A stretch of 38,513 nt of DNA from JAFDCJ01 sp049669725 (GTDB taxonomy: Bacteria > Desulfobacterota > Desulfobacteria > Desulfobacterales > JAFDCJ01), in the NCBI GenBank assembly GCA_049669725.1, contig JBATKU010000122.1, positions 1 to 38,513 on the forward strand, written 5' to 3'. The number at the start of each line of letters is the position of its first letter. The first letter of the stretch is position 1. The position numbers and the translations under genes were made by a program. Of the stretch, positions 30,547 through 38,447 are shown in pieces. The notes beneath the pieces are model-generated. The model was not told the origin of the DNA and did not search any database. It saw nothing but the letters and a program-made list of their open reading frames with translations.

Positions 30547-32910
30547 ATGAGAACCGATATAGAATCCAGAATCAATGAAGCCGAAGTTTGTCGATCCATG
30601 GGATTATATGGTGACTCGCTAAACATTTATGAGAGTATTCTTTCGATTGTTTCCCCCCAGGATGCCCAGGTCCAGGATAAAATCAAACAGCGCATTGGTC
30701 TGTTGAAAAAGGAAATCTCAGATCAAGAGGACACCAAGCCAAAAGGCGTTTCCGCCAAAGACATTACGATGTTAAAAAAGTCGTTTACCAGTCAAGGCGA
30801 TGCCTCCGAAAGTCTTGACAGTGCGTCGGCATTCCAGGAAATGGGACTTCACGGTGAAGCCGTTGCTGAATACGTGAAAATATTTGAGGAAGATTTCCCG
30901 GTCGAAAAAGTCGTTCCCGGCCTGGTGGAAAGCCTGTTGAAAATGCACTCGCCGTCAAAGGCCACCCAAGAATTTGATAAACTGATCGAAGGGCTTAAAA
31001 TCAATAAAAAGGATCTTGCCCGGATCAAATTTGCGATCGGACAGGAACTGGAAAAACGCGATCTTCGCGACCAGGCCCATGATCTTTACAATGACGCTTC
31101 CAAACTGGATGCTTCCAATGCTGAAATTAAAAAACGTCTGGATTCGGTCAGTGCCAGCTTTGCCACCGGTTCTAAATATGACCATCTCCTGCGGGAGAAC
31201 ATGGTAACCACCGACAAACTGCAAGAAGCGTTTGCGCTGTCCAAAAAGATGAAAAAAAGTGTGGAATTTGTGTTGATCGAGCATTTTCATATCAAAAAAG
31301 AAGCCATCGGCAAATCTTTCTCTCTGTTCTATGGCTGCCCCTTCAGGCCTTTCGACACTTCATTCCCCGTTCCGGTAGAACTATTGACCAATCTCAAGAA
31401 GACATTCCTGCTCAATGAGCTGTGGATTCCGCTCAGCTGGGACAAGGAGGGCGTTGAAATTCTGGTCGATGATCCCAGGAACCTGAACAAAACCGACAAT
31501 ATTAAAACCCTGATGAAGACCGGGAAAATATCTTTTTCGGTGGCCATCCGTGAGGATATCCAGGCATTTATCCGGCTTTTCTTTGATAAGGACCACCAGA
31601 TGGCCGGCGAAGCCGGCATGGATGATGGTCTGGAAGATTTCGACATGTTGCCGGATGTGGAATTTGAAGAGGAAGACGAAGAAGTAATGGATGACGGCGC
31701 GGATGAGGCCTCCAGCCAGGTCGTCAAACTGGTGGACCAGGCTATCATTGCGGCCTACCGCAAAAATGCTTCCGATATTCACATCGAGCCTTCGCCCATC
31801 ACCAAGGCTACGAGCATCCGGTTCCGGCTGGATGGTGTCTGCCAGGAATACATGAAAGCGCCCAACTCCATGGTACGCGGTATCGTTTCCAGGATTAAGA
31901 TCATGTCCAATCTGGATATTGCCGAAAGACGTCTGCCCCAGGACGGCAAGATCAAATTTCGGCGCAAAGGGGTACCGGCCTTTGAACTGCGTGTTGCCAC
32001 CTTGCCAACCGCCGGCGGTTTTGAAGACGTGGTCATGAGGATTCTGGCTTCGGCCGGTGCCATGGCGATGGATGAGATGGGATTAACCGATCGGAACTTG
32101 GGTGTGATGAAAAATATCATCACCAAGCCCTATGGGCTCATTCTAGCCGTGGGCCCCACCGGGTCCGGTAAAACGACATCGCTGCATGCCATTTTGGGCC
32201 ATATCAACAAACCGGGTATTAAAATCTGGACGGCTGAAGACCCCATTGAAATCACCCAGGCCGGTTTAAGGCAGACCGAGGTCAGGCCTAAAATCGGGCT
32301 TGATTTTGCCCGGATGATGCGGGCCTTTTTGCGTGCCGATCCGGATGTTATTATGATTGGTGAAATGCGTGATGAGGAGACGGCCTCCATCGGTATTGAA
32401 GCCTCGTTGACCGGCCATCTTGTTTTTTCCACTCTGCATACCAACAGCGCTCCCGAAACCATAACCCGCTTGCTGGATATGGGGCTGAATCCGCTTAATT
32501 TTTCCGATGCTTTTCTGGGGGTTATGGCCCAGCGGCTGACACGCCGGCTGTGCACCAACTGCCGCGAAGAAAATCCGGTAACCAAAGACGATTTTGAGGT
32601 GGTGGTTTCGGATTACGGCAAAAACCATTTTAGCAAATCCGGCATTGAATATAAGGAAGGGATGAACCTTTACAAGGCCGGTGGTTGCGAGAATTGTTCC
32701 GGAACCGGATACCGCGGTCGAATGGGCATCCATGAGTTGATGGAAGGTACCCCCCAAATTAAATTGATGATTAAAAATAAGGCCAGCACCGAACAATTAT
32801 TTGAGACGGCCATGAAAGAAGGCATGTCCACTCTGAAACAGGACGGTATCATGAAGGTGTTTCAGGGCCTTACGGATATGGCGGAAGTAAGGCGCGTCTG
32901 CATCAATTAA
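30547..32910 (+). CDS. PilB/GspE-type secretion ATPase with TPR-like N-terminus
   Basis: This is a hexameric motor ATPase of 787 residues. Residues about 1-200 are TPR-like helical repeats (CRSMGLYGDSLNIYESIL, EMGLHGEAVAEYVKIFEE) not found in standard PilB. Residues about 205-360 match the MshEN (GspE N-terminal) fold. The ATPase core holds Walker A GPTGSGKTTS (536-543), the Asp box RADPDVIMIGEMRDEETA and the His box TGHLVFSTLHTNSAPE. A C-terminal zinc finger is formed by CTNC and CENC. It probably powers assembly of a type IV pilus or related secretion fibre. It closes the Mgl-like block. Confidence 0.93.
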   Translation: MRTDIESRINEAEVCRSMGLYGDSLNIYESILSIVSPQDAQVQDKIKQRIGLLKKEISDQEDTKPKGVSAKDITMLKKSFTSQGDASESLDSASAFQEMGLHGEAVAEYVKIFEEDFPVEKVVPGLVESLLKMHSPSKATQEFDKLIEGLKINKKDLARIKFAIGQELEKRDLRDQAHDLYNDASKLDASNAEIKKRLDSVSASFATGSKYDHLLRENMVTTDKLQEAFALSKKMKKSVEFVLIEHFHIKKEAIGKSFSLFYGCPFRPFDTSFPVPVELLTNLKKTFLLNELWIPLSWDKEGVEILVDDPRNLNKTDNIKTLMKTGKISFSVAIREDIQAFIRLFFDKDHQMAGEAGMDDGLEDFDMLPDVEFEEEDEEVMDDGADEASSQVVKLVDQAIIAAYRKNASDIHIEPSPITKATSIRFRLDGVCQEYMKAPNSMVRGIVSRIKIMSNLDIAERRLPQDGKIKFRRKGVPAFELRVATLPTAGGFEDVVMRILASAGAMAMDEMGLTDRNLGVMKNIITKPYGLILAVGPTGSGKTTSLHAILGHINKPGIKIWTAEDPIEITQAGLRQTEVRPKIGLDFARMMRAFLRADPDVIMIGEMRDEETASIGIEASLTGHLVFSTLHTNSAPETITRLLDMGLNPLNFSDAFLGVMAQRLTRRLCTNCREENPVTKDDFEVVVSDYGKNHFSKSGIEYKEGMNLYKAGGCENCSGTGYRGRMGIHELMEGTPQIKLMIKNKASTEQLFETAMKEGMSTLKQDGIMKVFQGLTDMAEVRRVCIN

Positions 32911-32933
32911 AAGTGGCTTCATTAATTGTGATT

Positions 32934-33575
32934 ATGAAGATCGGATCTAAGGAATGGTCACAGTTGATTATTGACGGAGCGCGGGAGTTCGATCTTGATC
33001 TTGATCGTCACCACACCGACCTGTTTGCCACCCACGCCGCCGAACTTCTTCACTGGAACAAAGTTATCAACCTCACCACCATTACCGATCCCTATGAAAT
33101 CGCCGTCAAGCACTTTGTGGATTCGCTGGCACCCGCTAAGCAGATATTGCCGGGCACGTCTCTGCTGGACATCGGCTCCGGCGGAGGATTTCCCGGCATC
33201 CCCCTCAAAGTAGTCATTCCCTCCCTGTCGGTCACCCTGATCGATGCTTCCCGCAAGAAAGCAAATTTTCTACAACACGTCATCCGCACCTTGAAATTAG
33301 AGGGCATCGAAGCGCTGCACATCCGGGCTGAAGATTTGGCTGGCGATCCTGCCTATTTAAAACATTTTGAAATCATCACCAGCCGGGCCTTGACTGATTT
33401 ACAATCCTTTGTCCGTCAGGCCCGACCTTTACTTGCTGTGAACGGTCAGATGATTGCCTTAAAAGGCAAGATGGATCAAACAGAGGTGGAGTCTGTGTGC
33501 GCCTCTATCCTGGCTGTAGAAACATACAGGCTTCCATTTACTAACTCAAAAAGATCTATATTTCAAATCCAGTAA
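32934..33575 (+). CDS. rsmG: 16S rRNA (guanine-527-N7)-methyltransferase
   Basis: It methylates G527 of 16S rRNA using S-adenosylmethionine. The SAM site LLDIGSGGGFPGIPL and the substrate loop SRALTDLQSFV are diagnostic. From 32934 the protein is 213 residues. A GTG at 32913, two bases after the ATPase stop, would add seven residues and is the main alternative; neither has a good ribosome site. It follows the pilus ATPase but is a housekeeping gene and is probably only a neighbour. Confidence 0.95.
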   Translation: MKIGSKEWSQLIIDGAREFDLDLDRHHTDLFATHAAELLHWNKVINLTTITDPYEIAVKHFVDSLAPAKQILPGTSLLDIGSGGGFPGIPLKVVIPSLSVTLIDASRKKANFLQHVIRTLKLEGIEALHIRAEDLAGDPAYLKHFEIITSRALTDLQSFVRQARPLLAVNGQMIALKGKMDQTEVESVCASILAVETYRLPFTNSKRSIFQIQ

Positions 33576-33842
33576 ATACCTGGATTTTGTACGAGTCGGA
33601 GGCTTAATCAAGGACCACCCGACGTCCGGACATAAAAATAGCTTAACTTTACGGTGTTTACATCGACTATTCCGGCATAGACGTTGTCCCGATCGCGATG
33701 CACCAGATAACCGAACATCTTGTCATTTTCCCCGATAATTTCTTTCACCCAGGTAGAACTCAAGATTCTGGTATTTTTCATCATATTATCAGAAGTGACT
33801 TCAATCCATGAACCATCTAAGTGGAATTCTCGCTCATAAATA
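33576..33842. other. Convergent gap with a possible minus-strand remnant
   Basis: The sequence lies between rsmG and the PurF-like gene. The only content is one open minus-strand frame (see the entry at 33608-33784). No terminator hairpin with a T-run is visible. Confidence 0.4.
33608..33784 (-). pseudogene. Possible minus-strand ORF remnant
   Basis: The frame is open from inside the PurF-like gene to a TGA at 33610-33608. From the first methionine it would encode 58 residues, with normal-looking composition (VKEIIGENDKMFGYLVHRDRD, then YAGIVDVNTVKLSYFY). The open frame continues upstream, but it has no ATG, GTG or TTG with a ribosome site. It could be a small gene with an odd start, the tail of a lost gene, or a chance frame. 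No family is recognised. Confidence 0.25.
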
Positions 33843-35246
33843 CTATAAATAACTGCCGCCGTCCCAACAGTGAGTGCATAACTTCTCTTTGGGCAACCCG
33901 ATGGCTTCGACGAGATCGTCCAGCCGCTGGTATTTCAACGACGTCAATCTTAAACGCTGCCGGATTTTATCGATCATTGCCAGGTTTTTTTCAGATCCGT
34001 CGGTGGCGTAGTCTTCCAGAAACCGATCGTCTAGGCCCTCGATCTGTTCAATGGCTTTGCGGCCGGCCAGATCGGTGGTGGCCCGGGAGGTGGAGAAATT
34101 CAGAAATTCACAGGGGTAAGTCAGGGTCGGGCAGGCCGGTCGCATGTGCACTTCTCTGGCCCCGTAATCGTATAATATCTGAACATTGTCTTTGAGTTGG
34201 GTGCCTCTGACGATGGAGTCTTCGCAGAAAAGAATCCTTTGGCCTTCAATCAGCTCTCTGACCGGGATCAATTTCATTCTGGCTACCAGGTCCCGGATGC
34301 TTTGATTCTGGGGCATAAAGCTGCGGGGCCAGGTCGGGGTATATTTTACAAAAGGTCTCATATAAGGGATGCATCTTGCAGAGGCGTATCCGATGGCATG
34401 GCCGATACCCGAGTCCGGTATCCCTGCCACAAAATCAATTTCGACCGTGTCATTTTTTGCAAGGGCCCATCCGCATTTGTTTCTGACAGCTTCGACATTG
34501 ATACCCTCATAATTTGAGGCGGGATATCCGTAGTATACCCACAGAAAGGAGCAGATTTGCATTTTGTCGTTGGGTTTTTTTTTCTGCTCACAACTGCCTT
34601 CCGTAATTATGACAATTTCGCCGGGCCCTAAATAGCGGTCAATATCATAGCCGAGGTTGGCAAAGGCGCAAGATTCCGATGACGCGGCATAGGCACCTTC
34701 TTTGCAGCCGATACTAATCGGTGTTCGTCCCAGTTTGTCCCTGGCCGCATAAATGCCCTCGGCTGTCAGCAAAAGTAGAGAACACGATCCCTTGATGGAT
34801 TCCTGGGCATATTGGATGCCCTCTTCAAATGAACCTTTTTCGGAGATCAGCATGGCGACCAGTTCGGTGGGGCTCAACTCACTGCCGCTCATTTCAGAGA
34901 AATGCCTTTTATTTTGAAAAGCCCGGACCGCGAGTTCATCAATGTTATTTATTTTAGCGACTGTGACAATGGCAAACGGGCCCAGATGGGAACCGATGAT
35001 CAAAGGCTGGGGGTCATGGTCGCTGATGACTCCGATGCCTTTATTACCGTGTAATTTGGGCAGGTCGGATTCAAACTTGGATCGAAAATAGTCATTTTCA
35101 ATATTGTGAATCGACCGAGCAAAGTCGCTGCCGTTTTTTACGGCCAGGCCGGCTCGTTTGGTTCCAAGGTGTGAATGATAATCGGTGCCGTAGAAAAGAT
35201 CATTTATACAGTCTTCCATATTAACGCTTCCGAATAAACCGCCCAT
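33843..35246 (-). CDS. PurF-like amidophosphoribosyltransferase homologue lacking the nucleophilic cysteine
   Basis: This 467-residue protein has an Ntn glutaminase-like domain (about 1-235) and a phosphoribosyltransferase domain (about 255-450). The PRPP site ILFCEDSIVRGTQL is intact. The start MGGLFGSV has Gly where PurF has the catalytic Cys of MCGIxG, so glutamine hydrolysis by the usual route is not expected. Paralogues with this N-terminus exist in several phyla. It may use free ammonia, or may be a sensor or moonlighting protein. GGGAGG just upstream of the ATG supports the start, so the absence of Cys is not a start-site error. It ends CTHCWDGGSYL. Confidence 0.85.
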   Translation of the reverse strand: MGGLFGSVNMEDCINDLFYGTDYHSHLGTKRAGLAVKNGSDFARSIHNIENDYFRSKFESDLPKLHGNKGIGVISDHDPQPLIIGSHLGPFAIVTVAKINNIDELAVRAFQNKRHFSEMSGSELSPTELVAMLISEKGSFEEGIQYAQESIKGSCSLLLLTAEGIYAARDKLGRTPISIGCKEGAYAASSESCAFANLGYDIDRYLGPGEIVIITEGSCEQKKKPNDKMQICSFLWVYYGYPASNYEGINVEAVRNKCGWALAKNDTVEIDFVAGIPDSGIGHAIGYASARCIPYMRPFVKYTPTWPRSFMPQNQSIRDLVARMKLIPVRELIEGQRILFCEDSIVRGTQLKDNVQILYDYGAREVHMRPACPTLTYPCEFLNFSTSRATTDLAGRKAIEQIEGLDDRFLEDYATDGSEKNLAMIDKIRQRLRLTSLKYQRLDDLVEAIGLPKEKLCTHCWDGGSYL

Positions 35247-35364
35247 TGCAATCCTCCCGTCAAAATACTTCAGTTAATGCCTCGAAAATCCCCATCCTAT
35301 CCCTTTTATTGCTTTCGTCATTTCATTACTTCAACAATTTAACATTCCAATTGGGGCGAAGGCC

Positions 35365-35853
35365 CTAACTAGATAAATCAATCATCCGGGCTCTTATTGC
35401 CTCACCTTTTATTTCCAGTAAAGCAACGGATGGGGGATAGCCGAACCTCGGTTGCACGGCGCTGCCGGGATTTAGGTATAAGATCCCCTGTTGTTTTTCC
35501 ATCTGCGGACGGTGGGTGTGTCCACAAATCACTACACGGTAAGTATCGGATTGTGCCCTTATATTCAGCTTGTAGATATCATGGATCACATAGAGCCGCT
35601 GGTTGTTGATTGTAATCGTTTCATTTTGTCGCAGTTGGCGGGCCCATTGGCCCATGTCCATATTTCCCCGTACCGCCCGGGTCGGGGCAATTTTTTCCAA
35701 AGCCTCAATGATATCCGGATTCCCGATATCTCCGGCGTGGATGATCAGATCGGTGTTTTTAAAGACCTTTGAGACCGACTGTGGCAAACGGCCGTGGGTA
35801 TCTGAAATAACACCGACAAAATAGTTATTTTTAGCTTGAATTTTTTCTAACAT
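35365..35853 (-). CDS. YfcE-family metallophosphoesterase
   Basis: This is a small phosphodiesterase of 162 residues. The metal ligands are in SDTHG near the N-terminus, HAGDIGN, RGNMDM, and GHTHRP, followed by LNPGS. These are the five motifs of the YfcE/MJ0936 group. The ATG at 35853 is preferred to an in-frame TTG two codons earlier, because AAGGAAG lies about 10 bases before the ATG. Its ribosome site is inside the end of the arfB gene, three bases away, so the two are coupled. Physiological substrate unknown. Confidence 0.88.
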   Translation of the reverse strand: MLEKIQAKNNYFVGVISDTHGRLPQSVSKVFKNTDLIIHAGDIGNPDIIEALEKIAPTRAVRGNMDMGQWARQLRQNETITINNQRLYVIHDIYKLNIRAQSDTYRVVICGHTHRPQMEKQQGILYLNPGSAVQPRFGYPPSVALLEIKGEAIRARMIDLSS

Positions 35854-35855
35854 TG

Positions 35856-36287
35856 TCAAGCATCTTCCTTTTCACTGCGAACCCGGCGTCGCCGGCGTTT
35901 AGTTTCGCCTCGGTGCCGTTTGGCCTTCAACCTTTTTTGTTTGGCGGCGTTGGAAGGTCTGGTTCGCCGCCGCGGCCTCGGCTTTTCAGTGGCCTTGCGG
36001 AGCAGTGCGACCAGGCGATCGATGGCATCCTCGCGATTCCGGTCCTGGGTCCGATGGCGGCGTGCCTCAATAATCAATATACCATCGGCGGTCATACGAC
36101 GGCCGGAGATTCGCCTTAACCTGTTGAAGATCGCCTCACTCAAGGCTGGAGATTGGGCGGCATTAAAGCGGAGTTGTACGGCAGAAGACACCTTGTTGAC
36201 GTTTTGACCGCCAGGCCCGGATGCTTTGATAAAATCCAGCTGGATTTCATTTTCCTGCAGGCTGATGTTATCTGTGACCTGAATCAT
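35856..36287 (-). CDS. arfB: Peptidyl-tRNA hydrolase ArfB (ribosome rescue)
   Basis: It frees stalled ribosomes by hydrolysing peptidyl-tRNA. With the start at 36287 the protein is 143 residues. The GGQ motif is in GPGGQNVNKVSSAVQLRF. The long basic tail (about 95-143, many R and K) that enters the mRNA channel is typical of ArfB/YaeJ. A frame reaching 36377 has no homology and lies in repeat-like DNA. The start is chosen by family length (IQVTDNISLQENEI at the N-terminus). Confidence 0.92.
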   Translation of the reverse strand: MIQVTDNISLQENEIQLDFIKASGPGGQNVNKVSSAVQLRFNAAQSPALSEAIFNRLRRISGRRMTADGILIIEARRHRTQDRNREDAIDRLVALLRKATEKPRPRRRTRPSNAAKQKRLKAKRHRGETKRRRRRVRSEKEDA

Positions 36288-36847
36288 TGTTGTCTTTGAT
36301 ACGCCGAGAATCACAAATCCGATTCTCATTTGTTGATGGCCCAATAAACTACCCTGCCGCAAGCAGCGGGGTATCAAACGGAATATTTTTATCGCCCCAA
36401 GGGGCGGGGAATTAAAACTTTATCCGTCTCCGGAGGATTAAGGCCCTAAATAATAGTTGGGGTTAGAAAGCCTGCCGTCAATTGGCGCCTTCAAGTTTTC
36501 CGGCCTCCCAACTTCAGGCCTGCCTTAATAGCATATGAGCCCGTGAAATGAAATCATATAATTAGATTAGGTTTCACGTGAAAACACATTGGGTGGTGTA
36601 TCTTATGTAATATCAGCACAATAAATTGGATATCCACCTTCGGGCGGTCGCAAACATGGTATAAGGTTGAGGGCGCAGGGTTTATGCATACGATTCAATC
36701 TAATTCTGTGGTATTTTTTAAATGAGTATGCTATGGATTTTAGGAGAAAATTTGGTTATCGATAGTGGCAAAAGTTGTTACCCTTGCAGATCAACTGTAG
36801 AGGTAGCCTACCAAAGTCAGAATTTGAACCTGAATGGGGAGGTCGAT
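36288..36847. other. Intergenic region rich in inverted repeats
   Basis: No gene is supported in this stretch of 560 bases. An in-frame extension of the stress-protein gene to 36722 has no ribosome site. Perfect or near-perfect inverted repeats occur at 36306-36327 (GAGAATC...GATTCTC), 36350-36373, 36393-36406 and 36543-36577 (GTGAAA...TTTCAC). The first lies just upstream of arfB and could regulate it. Confidence 0.5.
36350..36406. repeat. Paired GC-rich hairpins
   Basis: TACCCTGC (36350-36357) and GCGGGGTA (36366-36373) form one imperfect stem. CGCCCC-AA-GGGGCG (36393-36406) forms a second, perfect one. No T-run follows. The two-stem layout is like REP/BIME-type dispersed repeats, but no second copy is seen in the window. 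Confidence 0.5.
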
Positions 36848-37240
36848 ATGAGAATTTTAGTTGGATATGACGGAACGAATTCGGCAAAAGAAGCTTTAGA
36901 CCTGGCAAAAACCCATGCAAAGGCCTTCGGCGCCTCCGTGGCGGTGGTCACCTCCATGGAAAGAGGAACGGAAGGTCAGCGAGAAGAAATATCCGAGGCT
37001 GAAAAGGGACTGGAATGGGCCAAATCCCTGTTTGATGAGAATGAAATCGTTTGTGACACTCACCTGCTAATTCGCGGGTTATCCCCGGGTGAGGATATCG
37101 TCGAATTTGCCAAAGAAAACCAGGTCGATGAAATTATCGTCGGCGTCAAGCGGAGATCAAAAGTCGGCAAGCTTCTGATGGGATCCACGGCACAGTTCAT
37201 TATCCTCCAGGCCCCGTGCCCGGTGGTCTCAGTAAAATAA
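36848..37240 (+). CDS. Universal stress protein (UspA family)
   Basis: This is a single Usp domain of 130 residues. It opens MRILVGYDGTNSAKEALDLA and ends with the nucleotide-binding loop, RRSKVGKLLMGSTAQFIILQAPCPV. That is close to the G-x2-G-x9-G-S pattern of ATP-binding members, though KVGKLLMGS is a variant. The start is set by GGGGAGGT 6-7 bases before the ATG. Single-gene unit, converging with the ABC permease. Confidence 0.92.
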   Translation: MRILVGYDGTNSAKEALDLAKTHAKAFGASVAVVTSMERGTEGQREEISEAEKGLEWAKSLFDENEIVCDTHLLIRGLSPGEDIVEFAKENQVDEIIVGVKRRSKVGKLLMGSTAQFIILQAPCPVVSVK

Positions 37241-37265
37241 GATCGCGGCCCCAAAAAATCATAAT

Positions 37266-37302
37266 GAAGGCACGAAAATTTTTTATAAATTGGCGTGCTT
37301 TC
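37266..37302. terminator. Possible weak terminator between convergent genes
   Basis: GCACG (37270-37274) pairs with CGTGC (37294-37298), with flanking GAAG/TTTC near-matches and an AT-rich loop of 19 bases containing a run of T. It is placed where both convergent genes would end, but the stem is short. Confidence 0.3.
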
Positions 37303-37323
37303 TTATTTTGCGAACGGAATTTT

Positions 37324-38208
37324 TTATGCGGTGCTTTTACGCATATATATTTCCAGACGTTCGACGGCCAGGGAGCAGCTTAGGGTGAGCATTAAATACA
37401 TGATGGTGATGGTAATCCAGATTTCGAAAGTTAGATAGGTCGAAGCCATTAACTCCATGGCTTGAAACGTCAATTCCTGGATTGAAATGACGGAGACGAT
37501 GGCGGAGTCTTTGATCGTGGAGATGAATTGGCCGGCCAGGGGCGGCAGAATGCGCTGCACAGCCTGGGGAAGAACCACATAGCGCATTTGCTGCCACCTG
37601 GAAAATCCCAGTGCGGCGGACGCTTCCCATTGTCCTTTTTCGATGGATTGGATGCCGGCGCGGACGATTTCGGTAATATAGGCCCCTTCAAATAAAGACA
37701 TCGTAATCAGGGCTGACAGGAAGGCCGTGAAAAGGGGGGGCGGGGCAAAGAAAACCGCAAAGACGGCCTGGGTGCGTTCACTGCTGTTTCGAATAAATTC
37801 CTCAATGCCCAGCAGGGGCAGAATTTGATCTCCGACAAAAAAATAGAAAATAAAAATGATTATCAGCGGGGGTAAATTTCGGATCAGCTCAACATAAGTT
37901 CCGCCAATCAATCGTCTAAACAGGCTGCGGCTCACTCTGAAAAGGCCCATAGCGACGCCAATCAGCGTGGCAAAGATTGTGGCCCAGATACTTAAACGGA
38001 TAGTGGTCAAGAATCCTTGCAAAAGGATATTTGGCACCCAGTTTTTAAGCTCCGCATCGTAGCGCAGGAAATATTGAGGGATTGCCCCCCAATTCCAATT
38101 GTAGCTGAAACCGATCTGTATTTTATAAACCGCATAAATCACCGCGGAAAGCAGCAAAAGGGACAGGATCAGGTCGATGGTAGAAAATTTGATTTTTTGG
38201 TTTATCAA
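37324..38208 (-). CDS. Polar amino-acid ABC transporter permease (HisM/GlnP family)
   Basis: This 294-residue membrane permease has about five to six helices. The conserved cytoplasmic loop that contacts the ATPase is visible as QWEASAALGFSRWQQMRYVVLPQA. FLTTIRLSIWATIFATLIG and ELIRNLPPLIIIFIFYF are typical of the HisM/GltK group. It imports polar amino acids together with an ATPase and a binding protein. The binding protein probably ends just upstream (38448). The ATPase and second permease, if any, are not in the window. Confidence 0.93.
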   Translation of the reverse strand: MINQKIKFSTIDLILSLLLLSAVIYAVYKIQIGFSYNWNWGAIPQYFLRYDAELKNWVPNILLQGFLTTIRLSIWATIFATLIGVAMGLFRVSRSLFRRLIGGTYVELIRNLPPLIIIFIFYFFVGDQILPLLGIEEFIRNSSERTQAVFAVFFAPPPLFTAFLSALITMSLFEGAYITEIVRAGIQSIEKGQWEASAALGFSRWQQMRYVVLPQAVQRILPPLAGQFISTIKDSAIVSVISIQELTFQAMELMASTYLTFEIWITITIMYLMLTLSCSLAVERLEIYMRKSTA

Positions 38209-38224
38209 GCCAAACCCCTGAAGG

Positions 38225-38383
38225 TTTCAGGTGTCAGGTGTCAGGTTTCAGGAAAGCTCGTGAAACCGGAAAATAAATAATGTGAGCACAGCCGGAAAGT
38301 TCTTAAATAGGATTCTATGGATCGGTATCCAGATTTCGTGTTTTTTATACCTGACACCTGAAACCCGACACCTGACACCCGAA
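38225..38383. repeat. Paired inverted 7-bp-period arrays
   Basis: The left array (38225-38252) is TTTCAGG, TGTCAGG, TGTCAGG, TTTCAGG. The right array (38349-38383) is ACCTGAC, ACCTGAA, ACCCGAC, ACCTGAC, ACCCGAA, which is the inverted complement of the same word. A 96-base core with no gene separates them. Transcribed, the arrays could form a long imperfect stem. It lies between the permease and the upstream binding-protein tail on the minus strand. Confidence 0.8.
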
Positions 38384-38447
38384 ATTGGAGACACAGAGTA
38401 GAAGCTAAACCAACTTTTGGCTAACCCCTATCCCCCGGCTTCGGCGA

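Noticed and set aside
36288..36377. Longer arfB start
   Set aside because: The added residues have no family match and fall in inverted-repeat DNA.
36722..36847. Longer universal stress protein start
   Set aside because: The extension is unrelated to Usp, and a strong ribosome site precedes the ATG at 36848.
38225..38383. Possible CRISPR or ncRNA gene
   Set aside because: The 7-bp period, inverted arms and lack of spacer structure or promoter do not fit either.
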